A stretch of 64,000 bases of DNA from Glossina fuscipes (GCF_014805625.2 NW_023998464.1:4717769-4781768); one strand, 5' to 3'; positions 1 to 12,060 are shown, numbered from the stretch's first letter. A program made the numbers and translations. The notes: generated by a model from the sequence alone, not told the origin.

Positions 1-3000
1 TTTTTGAGGGGTACAAAAAATTGAAATTTTTAATATCATTTTTGAATATTTAAGAGAGTATTTAAGACCACAAGAGAAATGATCAAAAATGTCCGTATGT
101 ATGTATACATAAGTCTATGAGTAACATCTGCAGCTCATAAACTGTATTTTTCCCATTAAAGCTATTACAGCTTACCATATATACTTTCTCAATATAAGGA
201 TTCATTCAATTAATAAATTTCCTTTGAAATATATTCACACTCTATACAAGCAAATCCGTATTCAGCAATAAATTTTGTTCTTATCATTAGCGAACTCTAT
301 ATAGACTTAGGCAAACACTTGAATCAACTAAAAATGTATGAATGCACGAGTGTAGGTGTGTCAGGCAATCCCCCGCAACATACTGCTGTAACGTTGAAGA
401 AAATAAAAAAGGAAACCCTGCAAAAATTTCAAACAGAAGTTTAACTAAATTTACACTCATTGCGGATGCTAACACACCGCCACATGAAAAAAGGTCCAAG
501 TCATGTATATATACATAAGAGCACACGCGCAGAAGGAAAACAAAAGGACTAATTATAATCTTTAAATAATTATTTCGCATTATAAAGAAAAACTTTGAAA
601 AATTTTTTCTAAAGGGGATCTTTGTAGACAAACATCATCAAGTTAACTAAACCACTAAACCTTTCATTTGAAAATACCATAAAAAATAAATTTACAGAAA
701 TAAGATTTTTATCGATAGAAAAAACACCAACTCTGATACGCGGAGAGCATTAGGTTGGCAACATTGAAAAACAAGTAAATTTTTTGCAATTTCTTAATGC
801 TAATACGACAGAGTGTAATAACGACAACTGTATGATAATACAATCTTGGCGGATATATCTCTGCGTCTGCATTAGCATAAAATGCGTGTAAGTAATTGCA
901 TTGTTATACACTTAAATAGGTAGGTGTAGAAATGCACGTAAGATTTTTCTGTAAGATTCGTAGTTCAGCGCTGCATTAAAATAATACCACCTAAACAGCA
1001 CAATATAAAACCGTAACTTTGCTTATTTCATATCAGTGCGCTGATATACTTGCTTTTGATAAATAAAACAACCAATTACAGAGTATAATATTTAGATTCG
1101 AGGCAAAAATGTGTTATTTTGCATTACAACTGGAATGGACAGGAATAAAGTGTGGAAATGCTTTATTTTTGTTAGTATTGTTGAAGAGAAAGTGACTTTT
1201 ACTTACTCCTAAACAGATTAAGTCCTAAAGATATGCTATGTTTTATAGAAAGGAAAAAAATAACCTTTATGGAAATCTTTATATCGTAAAAGACGAATGT
1301 CCAAAGGTTTGCCGCTATTTGTTCGCGAGAGCGAATAAATTCCGTGGACTTCATTGTTCAACTTCTCCAGATGGAGAGATTAAGAGTGACAACGCATGGA
1401 TTGTCAAATCCATCCAAATCAAAAGTTTTATTTAGTGTAATTTTCCACTTTCAACCACAATTTTGAGCTTCCCCAAACAACAGGCATTAAGGTGCACACT
1501 GGGATGCCATCAGGTCCCAAAACGTGGTAATTCAAGCAACATTTTTCGTTATTTTTCAATTTTTTGAATCCATGAGGGAAATCAATACTTCTGCATCCTG
1601 TGGAAGGAACTTCTCATCTTCATTTTGTTGACTCTATGCATAATTTCTAAATAAAATACAGGTAGTTGTCATTTGCATCTACATAGTTCCGCATGGGTCG
1701 GATTATGAAAACAACGCTTATTTGAGGTTTTATTTAGCTTCTGGTTCTAACAACGGCTTCAGAAAGAGTCTAACCTTAATTTCGCACACTAACAGAATCC
1801 ACCTCTAATTTTTCACACTTTAACAGAATCGAACCGTGGCATTTTATTGAAAGCAACTCTGTGCTCTCTCCATTCTCCACACATGGTCCTCTCTTTTTAT
1901 AAATCAGCTCATATTATTTTGCTACTGCGGACAAGATCATGGCCTACGTATCAATTAAAATCGAAAACCAACAACAAAGAATTAGAATAATTTGTAATAG
2001 AAATTTTGGGACTTTAACGGACAGAGCTCTATATTAAAGCGCGCTTTTGGTATTTGGAATTTGCATCTTATGTTGCCATTAAAAATCCTTTATTAAGATG
2101 AAGAAAGATATGTCTTAGTGTAATTTTTTTAATCTTTAGTTGTTTAAATCATTTGCTTAAATTTCGATGGATTGACATGCAAGTATTTTACTATGCTCAC
2201 CTAAATTTGCCACAGATAAGACGAGTCTTGATCGAGTCTTGCAAAAACAGATTTAAAGCATAATTTTATTGTGGCTTCTTTCATTTCTTCTAGATGAATA
2301 TTACACATGCAGCTCCCTTTATCTATCCATCCATTCTTACATCACTCGCTTTTTCTAGCCTTCTGCACTTATAATCCTTCTTGGTCATCATCCTGCCTGC
2401 ACATACAGAGGATATCATCCGCTCAGGCTGGTCGTGTAGAAAAAGAATCTTAACTACACTTCTCAAGTTTCGTGAATTCACTTCTTAAGATCTAACAATT
2501 TGTCCACATGTGCTTGGATGCCTTCCATATTTAAGCCAGAATGTAAGGATTCACTTATGTATACATACATCTGAGACAGGTGTAGGAAATGTAATAACAA
2601 CAAACACAAGGTTAAAGATACAAAAACATAGAAGCGCATAAATGCCCGCAAAGGTGAGCAATTACACGTATTCATAAATAACACATATTGTAAGTAAGTA
2701 CATGTGTGAAAGCCAGAAGAGAGTAAATATTATATAAATTATGAATGAGTAAATTATTTAAAGGATATGTTTGCCAACAAATGTTTTAGGCACTTACCCA
2801 AAACAAAAAAAATCCAAGTATGCATACTTATTAGTAAATACATGTAGAAGATTGTGTCTATATACCAAATAATAATAATTGCATGGAAGAATAAATTCAA
2901 ATGACTTTGTGTTACTTAGGAAACGTTATAAAATGCATAAAAATAATAAATATATTGTAATAAATTGAATATTTTTGAGGCTTATAGATCAAGGAGAGAG

Positions 3001-3555
3001 AATAAGAAGAACTTGAGACAATTGCGTTTGGGTTAGAGTGCGTTTGGGATGCCCTTCATCAATGCATTCTTAAGTATTACCCCAGCGATAACTTTTCTGA
3101 AACTCACAGGTAAAAGTTTCAACTTCAGATAATTGTGTTCGCTTTAGGGGGAGTTTTGAATGCATCACATAATAAGTTCGTAGGCTGACATATAGATGTC
3201 GTCTTTATTACTGAAATGTATACAATGACAATTTGATGGTATTCCGATCATTCGTTTACATGTTACAGTTGTTTTAGTGACACCTTATTGGGCGCCCTTC
3301 CTTAGTAATTCTACGAAGTTATTGAGTGACGTATTATACATTAAGCCGCAGATAGATATCTATTGTATATTGCAAGTTGATCATAAATATTCTGAAATTT
3401 GCTTAACGAAATAAAAAGCCTGGTGCGCTTCCGTTCTTCTACTTTATTGCTCGGCACAAAACGTAACGCCCGGGAGACAAGGAGAGCTTTTACTTTAAGG
3501 AAACACGTTTCGAATGCCAATATAAGCTTCTTTGTAATTCTCGTACGACTGCCAC
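1..3555. other. Gene-less stretch
   Basis: No recognisable coding sequence, RNA gene or transposon protein was found. Short reading frames at 287-631, 1238-1435 and 2478-2684 have AT-driven composition (runs of F, I, K, L) and no recognisable motif, so I treat them as chance. The only positional signal I would keep is the DRE octamer at 710. A short near-repeat of the type cacactaacagaatc / cacactttaacagaatc occurs around 1785-1830. Confidence 0.6.
710..717. promoter_or_regulatory. DRE-type octamer TATCGATA
   Basis: The sequence tatcgata is a perfect, palindromic match to the DNA-replication-related element bound by DREF in flies, which marks many housekeeping promoters. About 35 bp downstream is ttggcaacattg, a GGCAACA-type string that is also frequent near fly core promoters. 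No transcript or coding start can be tied to it here, and an 8-mer can occur by chance in 64 kb. This is a candidate only. Confidence 0.25.
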
Positions 3556-3557
3556 TT

Positions 3558-3965
3558 CATAATTTATAAACTGGCAAGTACTTTGTGAACATTGGAAATT
3601 TGTAATGACGAATACACGGCACTATATGGCAACTTGTTTTTGCATTCTTCTCTTTGGTGTCCACTTTCTCCGCATCTTCCACATAACGAACTGTGCTCCT
3701 TTCCGCTCTCGTGTCAGATGGAATGGCTCTAGGCAGTTGGACCTTACGTTCTTGATCTCCTGTTCTCTGACACGTCGTCGAACCCATCTTAATTTGAATT
3801 TTTTGGTCTTCAGTAGCTGCGCGGCAAATGTTGTTGTGATGAGTGCTTGTGCTTGTGCGCCCAAACGCTTCTGTAATGTTACGTATCCGAATTTTCTCCG
3901 TGTATGATTCGCCTTTTCGATTCGCGATAATTATATCTGTCTTTGCGGTAGAATCGTCCACGTTT
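3558..3965 (-). mobile_element. Decayed LINE ORF1 (R1-clade-like) with two CCHC zinc knuckles
   Basis: Read on the minus strand across its frames, this segment resembles the C-terminal half of an ORF1 (Gag-like, nucleic-acid-binding) protein of R1-type non-LTR retrotransposons. A basic stretch WVRRRVREQE is followed by knuckle 1 (about 3697-3745) with the spacing C-X2-C-X4-H-X4-C. There the first and last cysteines have become arginine and the Gly before His has become Phe. A frameshift follows, then knuckle 2 (3642-3683), reading CGRCGESGHQREEC with all four zinc ligands intact. An upstream piece in another frame contains EAFGR, typical of the same domain. At least two frameshifts separate the pieces, so it is dead. 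I see no matching ORF2 nearby. The clade is inferred from the motif layout and could be another two-knuckle LINE. Confidence 0.6.
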
Positions 3966-5290
3966 TTTGTCTTTTTATTGAGGATAACAATTTTCGCGAA
4001 ACAGTTTTTTTTAACAGTAGTGTAAAAGAAATAGTCACTCGGTATAATGTCAAGTGAATACCGCGCTCATGAAATGCCATTATTTTAATTCTTCTGAAAA
4101 ATGTAACCAATATTTCTGACGCAATAGGCGTGTGTTTCGCTATACCCAATAAACTATTTTTTATGTACAGACTCGCAATAGCGACGCTGAAGGTCTGGAT
4201 ACTTTATTACTTAATCGATCTCTGAAAGCAAATCGTTGCGAATAAGATCATGGTATTTCCCGAAAATAGTCTGTATGTCTTTAGAGAGTGACTATTATAG
4301 CGTGTGATTACTGAAGCGTTTCCGGACCAAACAGATAAATCCAGCTCCCAAAGTAGTAATGACATCATATTTCATATATTTATGATTCATCATGAGGCAT
4401 CTTTTCAGCCACATAAGCATTGCATTGCTGTTTCTAAAAAATTTGGTTGTTTTGAAACGACACAAGAAGCCAAGTCGGACAATTGTAAACCATTTTCTAA
4501 AATTCGTGGAATCGTTGCTATCAATATTTCAATTGTATCAACAATATTTCCAATATTTATTTGACTATAACTGACCATAAGGTATTTAATTTGTCTTTGA
4601 GTGTTTCTCTACCTTCTTTCAATTCTTTGTACCAATTGTGGCAGAGTGTATAAATATCTAAATTAATTTATTCATTACGGAAATTCGACAATAATAAATT
4701 CTACAAATTACAAGGGAGATTCGAGTATATAATTTAATAAAGCGCATCCACTGCGCCCACATAACGTTGCAAAACTTTAGAAACAACAAAATTCCCTATT
4801 GCTTGAACAAAGTTGTTTGTTATCAAGAATATAGGCCTACGTGCACTCGACAGTTTGTCAACCACCAGACGAGTGACAGTGAAAGCAATTAAGAATGGCA
4901 CACTCGGGCAAGGCCAATCGTTAGGTACCCTACCGCCACTTCGCCTAATACATTTGTTAATTCATTTTCTTAATAGTACACAAAGAATGATCCGTTATTA
5001 TTATATATAGTATGCAATATTAAGTATATGCATAATTTTCATGAAAGCCTTCATATTAACAAAAACGTTGACTAATGTGGTCCAAATTTAGCAAACTCTA
5101 TTTAGTTGCCAATGATTTTATAATTTTTCAGATGTTTCCCTCGCAATAAACTACACTTCAGACTTTGAGTCTATGGAAGGAGTGGCTTTCATGAGTGGCC
5201 TTATATATGGTGCGGTCTAAAAACTAGACCTATTTGATCCGAATTTCCTATGGTTAATTTGCTAAGCACCAATGTTGATCATAATATATT
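3966..5290. other. Gene-less stretch
   Basis: No feature could be supported. Reading frames at 4304-4564 and 4392-4574 overlap each other in different frames and show no motif. The upper end of the LINE ORF1 remnant may extend slightly past 3965, but nothing recognisable remains. Confidence 0.5.
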
Positions 5291-5299
5291 AACCTTTTC

Positions 5300-5580
5300 G
5301 ACATATAAATGATTATGTTTTATTAGCCCTCTTTAATGGCTCGGAAACCAAAAAATGGATCTACGAGGTCCAAACTCGGTAAGGTCAATTTTTATGCGAT
5401 TTTTCATCAGCAGATATTAAAAATGAGGACTTTTTGGCATACAAAGTTCTATTTTCCGGACAGACAAACTTATTGATTTCGAATCGATCAGTATACTAAA
5501 AGCTAGGTGTACCACAAGTCCTTCTGAGTGTTACATAACCTTAATATACTGTTGCATAATAGTAGCGCAGAGTATAAAAA
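5300..5580 (-). repeat. Interspersed repeat family B, weak copy
   Basis: This copy is recognised by the order of landmarks shared with the clearer copy at 52815-53130: a short cggacagacaaac block (the reverse of the GTCYGTC tract), then cgaatcgatc, then gtaccacaagt and a cttaatatactgttg terminus. It is strongly diverged and its 5' limit is not visible. Confidence 0.35.
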
Positions 5581-6690
5581 ATATTTAAGCCAGCTTCTCT
5601 TTCAAGTGACAAGCCTAATGGATGTTAATAAGAAAAACATTTAATAAACAGAAGCACAAAACAAAAAATTGAACGAACAATAATCTGTAGATAATTATCA
5701 CAACTGATCGTTAGCGAATGGTCATAATAAAACAGAAAATGAACGATGCTATGTTATGGGCTTGCTATATGTTGCACGCTGATACTTTATTGATTAATAA
5801 TATCCGTCACGAAAGCACCAAATTAGATTTTCATACCATTTCGACCACTTATGTGCGAGTTACAGTATTTACGGGAAGATCTGAGTTTCGTGCCTTCGCT
5901 CTTTGGTAGCGAAAAATACTGTTCAAATTCAGCATCGGCTTGAAAACCGTTACGGCAGCTCCACTATGTTGAAAATAGTCGTTCAAACACTGACTTTGCT
6001 GAACGGAGGCGGTGACTAAAAGAGGTAAACTTGACAAATCGTTCTGTAACAAAGGTATCGAAAGATTAGGAACCCAGTGTACTGGTCTTTTGAAGGGCAC
6101 TATGCTCTGAATGTAAGCACAAATTTTCCAAGACAAATGTTTTCTCGCAAGTTTCGGGAAGGAGTCAAAGACGCGCGCATAGAAAAAGGGACGGACTTGT
6201 ATAAAACGTACTGTTCGTAGGTGAAAGCAAAAATAATAAATTTAAAAAAGACGGCCGCTTAAAAATTTCGACACACCTGGTGCAGTGCTAATCGCGAACA
6301 CTTGGTGTGAAACAGAATATTGGGAGCATCATAATTACACACTTCTTGGCCGATTTGGCAATTCGTTTGGCTATGTTTGCTGCACTGAAGTTTGTCATTT
6401 TTGCCCTCTGGTCTTAGAGTTTTGCTTTCCTTCGTTCTGTTTGTTTCACCAATTCATTACTTATTTTCAACGTTCTCAGTATTTTTGAAGTCATTTATTA
6501 CAGCTAATACCGTGTTTCTCACAGGCAAAATTTCTCTTCGACATTTCCCTCGAATTAAATATTTTTGAAATAGAAGTGTATATGTCTGCAATACTTAACA
6601 CATCAAAATAAACCAAAACTTCCAATGGATTACGTGCTACAATTAAAATAAATATATGATTACCTTTTTCAATAATAATAAAAGGCGACT
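5581..6690. other. Gene-less stretch with one unrecognised 95-codon minus-strand frame
   Basis: The frame at 5849-6136 on the minus strand has a more balanced amino-acid composition than its neighbours (for example KRPVHWVPNLSIPLL) and lies in slightly GC-richer DNA. I do not recognise it, and the flanks give no start context or splice signal that decides its status. Nothing else could be supported here. Confidence 0.3.
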
Positions 6691-6694
6691 TAAG

Positions 6695-6995
6695 CTATTT
6701 ATACCTTGGTTATGTAGTATCCAAGAGGACTTGAGACAGGCCAATCTCTTATTTTACTGATCAATGCAGGAAGATTTTCAGAATCGACCTAAGTTTGTTT
6801 GTGGCTCTGTCCGTCTGACGTCTGTTCATGTGTTTTTCTGTCCAGCCTATAGATCGCAAGACAGTTTTGAGAAATTTGCTACCCTGAAGTCTTTTGGCCC
6901 AGAGGCGAAACGCTATTGAAAACGTTTCAGATCGAACCCGCTTTCGGCCCACACTTACAATTTATTTTGATAAGTGTTATATGAGTAAATGTGGG
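6695..6995 (+). repeat. Interspersed repeat family B copy
   Basis: It begins near a ggttatgtagtatccaagag-type end and has the diagnostic core: ctgtccgtctgacgtctgttcatgtg, a cctatagatcgcaa block, ttttgagaaatttgctac, then ttttggccc and cgctattgaaaa. The same ordered blocks occur at 9290, 11030, 12520 and 33975, and reversed at 36285 and 52815. It has no coding capacity. Confidence 0.6.
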
Positions 6996-6999
6996 GTAG

Positions 7000-9285
7000 T
7001 ACAGGGTATTCCATAACGAACTATGTCGCCCTATAATCTCTTCAGTTGTCTTGTTTTAATAATTTCTTCTTCACAACGTGTATTAAGAAACTTTTACGCA
7101 TATATACGCCAACGTCTTTAACCTACTGAATTTACGTCATGTTCATCGTCTGTATTTCAAAGTAACTAGTTGCCATATTATTATCGTTATGTAATATCCC
7201 TGAACGATACGGGCAAAATATAATGGTGTACGTAGCAGGAACTTTTGTGTAAGTCTCTTGCGTTTTTTTTTTCGGATTGAGTGACTTGACTTGATTAAGA
7301 TCGGCCGCCAATTGCTTGGTGAGAAATCATTTCTTTGGCCAAAATTTGGATGCAAATATTTTTCGTGGTTATATTCATATTATTGATCTCCCATTCTCTA
7401 AATTTTGGAAATTGTCTACTAATGCTTGGGTTTCATGAATAGATTAAATTCACTTATTGTGTATGTCACGTCAGTAGAGAAGTTGAGATAAGTTCATTGA
7501 GATTTTTGCTCTAAGGATAAAATCAAACGGAACAAGCTAAGCTTTTAAGCTTTTCCAATTTCATTTTCGAGAAAGCGCTGCCTATAATAGAAATCTTAGA
7601 ATTAAGTCGCCCTTTACAATGTGCCGACACTAAATATCAATCATTCTAGATCAGATTTTGATATGTAATTGTATAACATTTCTTTTAGTTAAAGTTGTAT
7701 TACACTTATGATTCGTAAAAAAAAAGAGAAAAAAAGAACGAGATAGAAAACTTAAAAACGGTATTACTTGGCTTTCTATTCCTCTTTTTGCACATGCATA
7801 CTTTTTGTTTGCTGTTTTTGCTCTTCAAGTATGAGAATATTTTTTTTATATGCTACTTGACCTTAGAAAACTATTATAGTTTCCTTTTTTCTTTTCCACA
7901 GGAAGGGTAAAACAGCAAAAAAAAAAAAAGAAAAAAATAGTTCTTAACAAAAATATGTGACAAAGTTTGGCCTTGTTTTTCTTTTCTACTTTCCTTTCTC
8001 TGGTACTCTCCGTATCAGAAACTGTCACAAAAATGTAAAATGTGTATGCACATACATACCAATGTACTTGTGCATATAAATTTTTATGTTGGTGCTGATG
8101 GGTTTCGTTTCTATATCTATTTGCTTACAAAGGGAAAAGGGCAGACGTAGAGAGGAACAATTTTATAAAACAGGCGTAACGTTCTTTTTTTTTTTTATCT
8201 TATTAAGAAAAAAATTAAAATAAAAAATATATGCATAAAATATTTTTTCCCTCTAGAACTCTAAAAAGCATTCATATCAGATTATGACTTGAAAAATGTC
8301 GGATTTTCTCATTCGATACTTTATCACAAGAAACCAGCAAATAAAAATACAAAGAAGGACAGAGTAACTCGGATGAAAGCCAGAGAATTCGAAATGAACT
8401 TTGCTGCTCTATCGATTCATTTTTAACAGTTTAAGAGTCTTAAATTCAGCATGATTCGCTTTCAAAGACGGGAGGCAAGACAGTAATATTGAGTAAGCGG
8501 GAATGACTTTTTCATTTTTGCGAAGGTGCGAGGAAATCTTTAGCGTGCTTATCTTCTAGTTTATGTGTAACGGAGAAAAATCCAAAAAGCAAAGCTATTC
8601 TCGGTTTATATTGAACTGTAGACATGTGCTCATTTTCAATCGAAATGCAATAACAACAATTATTATTAGTTCAAAATATTACTCAAGCAATTCAATGTAA
8701 TTTTCCACTTGATTTGCAAAAAATGAGCCTTTTTTCAGGAATTCAAATATACGTAGATTGCATTCTTCTACTTTAAGTTTATACAATGTATAATAGTAGT
8801 ATTATTGTTTGATTCTTGCTATCATTCAACTGATTCAATTATGAAATATGCGGCGCAAATTCCATTTAAAAGCAATAGAACGTCCAGCCGGCAATTTAGA
8901 TAATATTTGAAATGTGACATAGTAAGGATGATTTGAACAAATGGAAGACAAAAAGGCACCTTTTCCGCTATTTACACTAATGAAAACCATACAAATCATA
9001 GGTTACGCGACACATACTTTTAAAGTTTATAAACATTTGTTAAATGTAATATGTGAAAAAAAAATTTCATAACAATTTTCTTCTGGAGGCAAAGTTTCGA
9101 TTTCGGCTTGCAACACATACGATCGAATTCGGTAAATTTTCTCTGTCGTTCACTACTCCCGCCGTTGATAAAACATAATGGCGAACTACTTTGAATTATG
9201 AAAGGTACGTATAACGTATTACTTTTCGCGAAGAAATTTGTAAAGCGGTCAGCAGGTTGACCATTGCAAAATGACATATATCACA
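7000..9285. other. Gene-less stretch
   Basis: AT-rich single-copy-looking DNA with many poly-A and poly-T runs, for example around 7720-7740, 7918-7937 and 8187-8230. Short frames at 7143-7355, 7846-8028 and 9020-9277 are low-complexity or motif-free. No feature could be supported. Confidence 0.5.
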
Positions 9286-9289
9286 TAGT

Positions 9290-9570
9290 ATGCCCTAAAC
9301 CAGTAGTGTTACAGGGTATATCAAGGTTTTACGGATGTATGCAATGCCCAGAAGAGCTTAAGCTGGACTCACCATTTATTGCACCGATCTAAGCTTGTCT
9401 ATCCGTCTGATGTATGTTCATGTATTGGTAGGTTGAACATACAGGTCATAACTTTTGAGATATTTTCATGGAATTTGGTACACTGACATCTTTTAACCCA
9501 AGCACGACACACCATTGAAAGTATTTCGAATCGCTATTTCGCCCAACATTTAAATTTAATTTTATTTATT
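9290..9570 (+). repeat. Interspersed repeat family B copy abutting the ITPA fragment
   Basis: The left end is gggtatatcaaggttttacgg. The core shows cttgtctatccgtctgatgt, a ggttgaacatacaggtcataac block, cttttgagatattttcatgg and a cattgaaag block, in the family B order. It ends in an (ATTTT)n/(ATTT)n-rich tract at about 9550-9597, immediately next to the 3' edge of the ITPA fragment. Confidence 0.65.
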
Positions 9571-9575
9571 TTATT

Positions 9576-9970
9576 TTATTTATCTTTATTTTTTATTTCC
9601 AACGTCAGGCCACCAATGCCTTGCCTGATGGTTATACCTTGGAAAATCTGAGGTTCCAATTCCTGACTTTCTGCAAAGGCGACTGTACAAATAGCCTGAG
9701 CTGATTTATCGTCCCTTCTGGACAAAAGTTTGTGCAAACCTTCAGGTTTCAACTTTTCGAGAAGCCATTTGATATATGGACCTAAATAGTAAAATGTATC
9801 ATAACGCATTAAAAAAAAATCGGCAATGAATATTACCTGGCAAACCCCTGAGGGCGTTAAAACAGAGAGATGTATCTTCTACTAGCACAGAACAGTTGAC
9901 ACAGCGCGCTGCCTTTTTACATTTCTTGGCAGCTATATCTAAAATTTCACCTTGCAATTCTGGTAAGTAT
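9576..9970 (-). pseudogene. ITPA: ITPA-like inosine triphosphate pyrophosphatase, partial two-exon fragment
   Basis: ITPA hydrolyses ITP, dITP and XTP to the monophosphate plus pyrophosphate, keeping deaminated purines out of nucleotide pools in the cytosol. Exon 1 (9837-9970) encodes LPELQGEI, then CKKAARCVN, then [13 protein letters not shown], which are hallmark blocks of the Ham1/ITPA family. Intron 9782-9836 is 55 bp with GT and TTTAG ends. Joining across it restores LPGPYIKW, the expected active-site loop. Exon 2 (from 9781) continues with [21 protein letters not shown] and FQGIT. After FQGIT the family continues toward an EPRGPRDFGWDP block, but here the frame shifts near 9620 and similarity ends in A/T-rich DNA. 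The N-terminal exon (TGN-K motif) and roughly 60 C-terminal residues are missing. An AG acceptor (9971-9972) precedes exon 1. The G-to-R and GP-to-CS changes near conserved sites also suggest decay. The retained intron argues for DNA-level duplication or capture, not retroposition. Confidence 0.85.
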
Positions 9971-10006
9971 CTATGAAGCAATTTTACGGGTATTTGTGTT
10001 ACTTAG

Positions 10007-10316
10007 TGATGGTTTGAGGTATGCTAGCCTACCGTTCTCCAATAATCAATATATGAATCACATGAATAACATTATCAATATGAACAACAATTATCCAATA
10101 ATTAATCGCAGAAACTCTGATAATGATCCACGTTCGGGCACCCGAGCCGGCCATCCAAACTCAACCGATGATACTATCCAATCCGAACTCTATGAGGGTC
10201 AATTGAATACCTGTGCCACTGAGCAGACAAACCATAGGCAAGGGGCGAAATCGTTTTGGAAAACCTTTTATAACATTACATTAAATGGAATCGATGTGCC
10301 CGTGGCTATCGTTTGA
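10007..10316 (+). CDS. Unrecognised open exon-like segment (Asn-rich, about 103 codons)
   Basis: The frame is open from about 9996 to a TGA at 10314-10316. There is no in-frame upstream ATG in a good context. A plausible splice acceptor, tttgtgttacttag, ends at 10006, so I place the exon start at 10007. Composition differs from chance frames nearby. It has an Asn/Met-rich stretch (NNQYMNHMNNIINMNNN), then a hydrophilic part with RSGTRAGHPNSTDD, then a C-terminal FWKTFYNITLNGIDVPVAIV. GC content is above the local background. It lies only 36 bp from the ITPA fragment's acceptor and points the opposite way. It may be a terminal exon, or another captured gene piece. I do not recognise the family. 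Internal methionines are possible alternative starts. Confidence 0.4.
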
Positions 10317-11025
10317 AATCGTGATTGCGACTGTTGCCTAAAATGTTATTATATTAGACCCGTTAATATCTTCAGGCAATCAAATTGATTACTTCCTTAC
10401 GACCAAAAGTAGAGAAAAGCTATAAAACTGTTGTTTACGCGTGTTAAGTACGCTTTGCACATGTATTTAAATTGTTTATTCAGTGACTGCAAAAATCTCG
10501 TATTTCAGCGCTTTTAATGTTTATTATTGGAGAGATGTGTTTTGACTGTATCCAAATAGGAGTTAATCAAGTGCTTTGAAATTAAAATATAAAAAATTTC
10601 AGCAAGTGAAGTTCACTGATTTTGGAACTGGAGCATTCTTAAATAATATATATATGTATTTGTGATAAAATAGAAGGGTAATTACGCCTCTTTTAAGTAA
10701 CTTTTGTTTGTGACGAGAAGAAATTTGATGTTTGTTTTTATATATTTTATGTTTGATTTTCGTCATCGCTTTCCTTTTAAAGGCGCACTTTTTATAGCAG
10801 ACCTCCAAATGTGGAAGACACTCCAAAAGTTAAACTGATGTGATCTAAATTTAGCAAAAATAACTTTTTTATCAACGTTCTTATCGTCATTTACCTCGCC
10901 ATAAAAATGTCCATCTGTCATGAGTTCCTTCCTTCTATGGGGTGAGTTGCAGAAAATGGACCTACATAATCCAGATTTGGTGTGGTTAATAGCTATATAT
11001 TACTACCAAGTGACAATTTTCCACT
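10317..11025. other. Gene-less stretch
   Basis: No supported feature. The minus-strand frame 10599-10826 is lysine/isoleucine-rich and motif-free. No missing first exon of the ITPA fragment (the TGN-K block) could be found here on the minus strand. Confidence 0.5.
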
Positions 11026-11029
11026 ATTT

Positions 11030-11265
11030 ACCTACCTGCCCCAGCCGTCCGTCTGTCCATCTGCCTGTGTTGTGTTCAAATTACAGGTCGCAACTTTTGA
11101 GATATTTTGATTAAATTTAGTACCGACATATTTTGGCCGAAGAACGCTATTGGAGCTATACATTTTATTTTGAAAAGTCGGTATACGAATATGTTTATTA
11201 AGCAAAATAGTGCGCCGTTTCTCCCTACAGCGTTTTTACTTGCTAACATTATGGAGTCTCCGATG
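11030..11265 (+). repeat. Interspersed repeat family B copy
   Basis: It has gccgtccgtctgtccatctg, then a tgttcaaattacaggtcgc block, then aacttttgagatattttga and ttttggccgaagaacgct, in canonical family B order. The ttgaaaagtcggtatac block marks the right part. It is one of the clearer copies for the central core. Confidence 0.65.
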
Positions 11266-11279
11266 GGCATTTATAACTA

Positions 11280-12060
11280 ATAATTTATTTAATATTTCAT
11301 GGATGTAGAAAAGCACCAAATATCCCACGGCTAAGTTCGCTCATCTACAAACAAAGAAAAGAAAGATCAATGTTTGTGTTCTGCTGTCCTATTTCAATAT
11401 GATATACAAACAATGTGCGCGTGTTTGCAAGCGTTTACATTTATTTACATCGTTCGTCAGTACAATTTTCGATATCTTGAATTTTTCTCAATAAATTCCC
11501 ATTTCTTATATCATCGAAACACAGCAAACTAAAAGAAAGTCATTTTGCTACAGTTGTTACAGTAACTTGTGTTTCATACATTTACATCAGAGTTGACAGT
11601 TTTTTATAGTTCAGTGACTTTTTTAATCAAAAATATTAATTAGGTCGGAAAAAGTGCGCGCATATTTAAAGAAAATCTCGCTAGAATTTCTGGGGGACAC
11701 TGTTAATAATAAACCTATGCCTAGCAACACACTTAAAAAGCTCCAAGAGTTATGCTTTTAATTAAGAAAATTTGTTATATTAAAGCGAGACACTTTGGAA
11801 ACGGATATAATAGTTTACAAGCGTTTGATTGCTTCAAAATGCACAAAATGCACAAAATGCTTAAACAGTGCCTCCTAATTAACGACCTTAATGTCCATCA
11901 CATAAGATGAAAATTTATTAAGTTTTCATTTCCGCTTTTAGCATTGAAGCTATTTGAATAGAACAAATTTTGAAGTCCAAATTCTGAACACTGTGTCAAC
12001 TTTAGTAACTCTATGAAAAGTACAATGTTTTAAACTTTACATAATATTTTATTATATCTT
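11280..12060. other. Gene-less stretch
   Basis: Nothing coding is seen. A short tandem of the 9-mer atgcacaaa (two to three units) occurs around 11838-11860. Confidence 0.5.

Noticed and set aside
3605..3907. 100-codon plus-strand frame
   Set aside because: It is the antisense shadow of the LINE ORF1 zinc-knuckle remnant on the minus strand.
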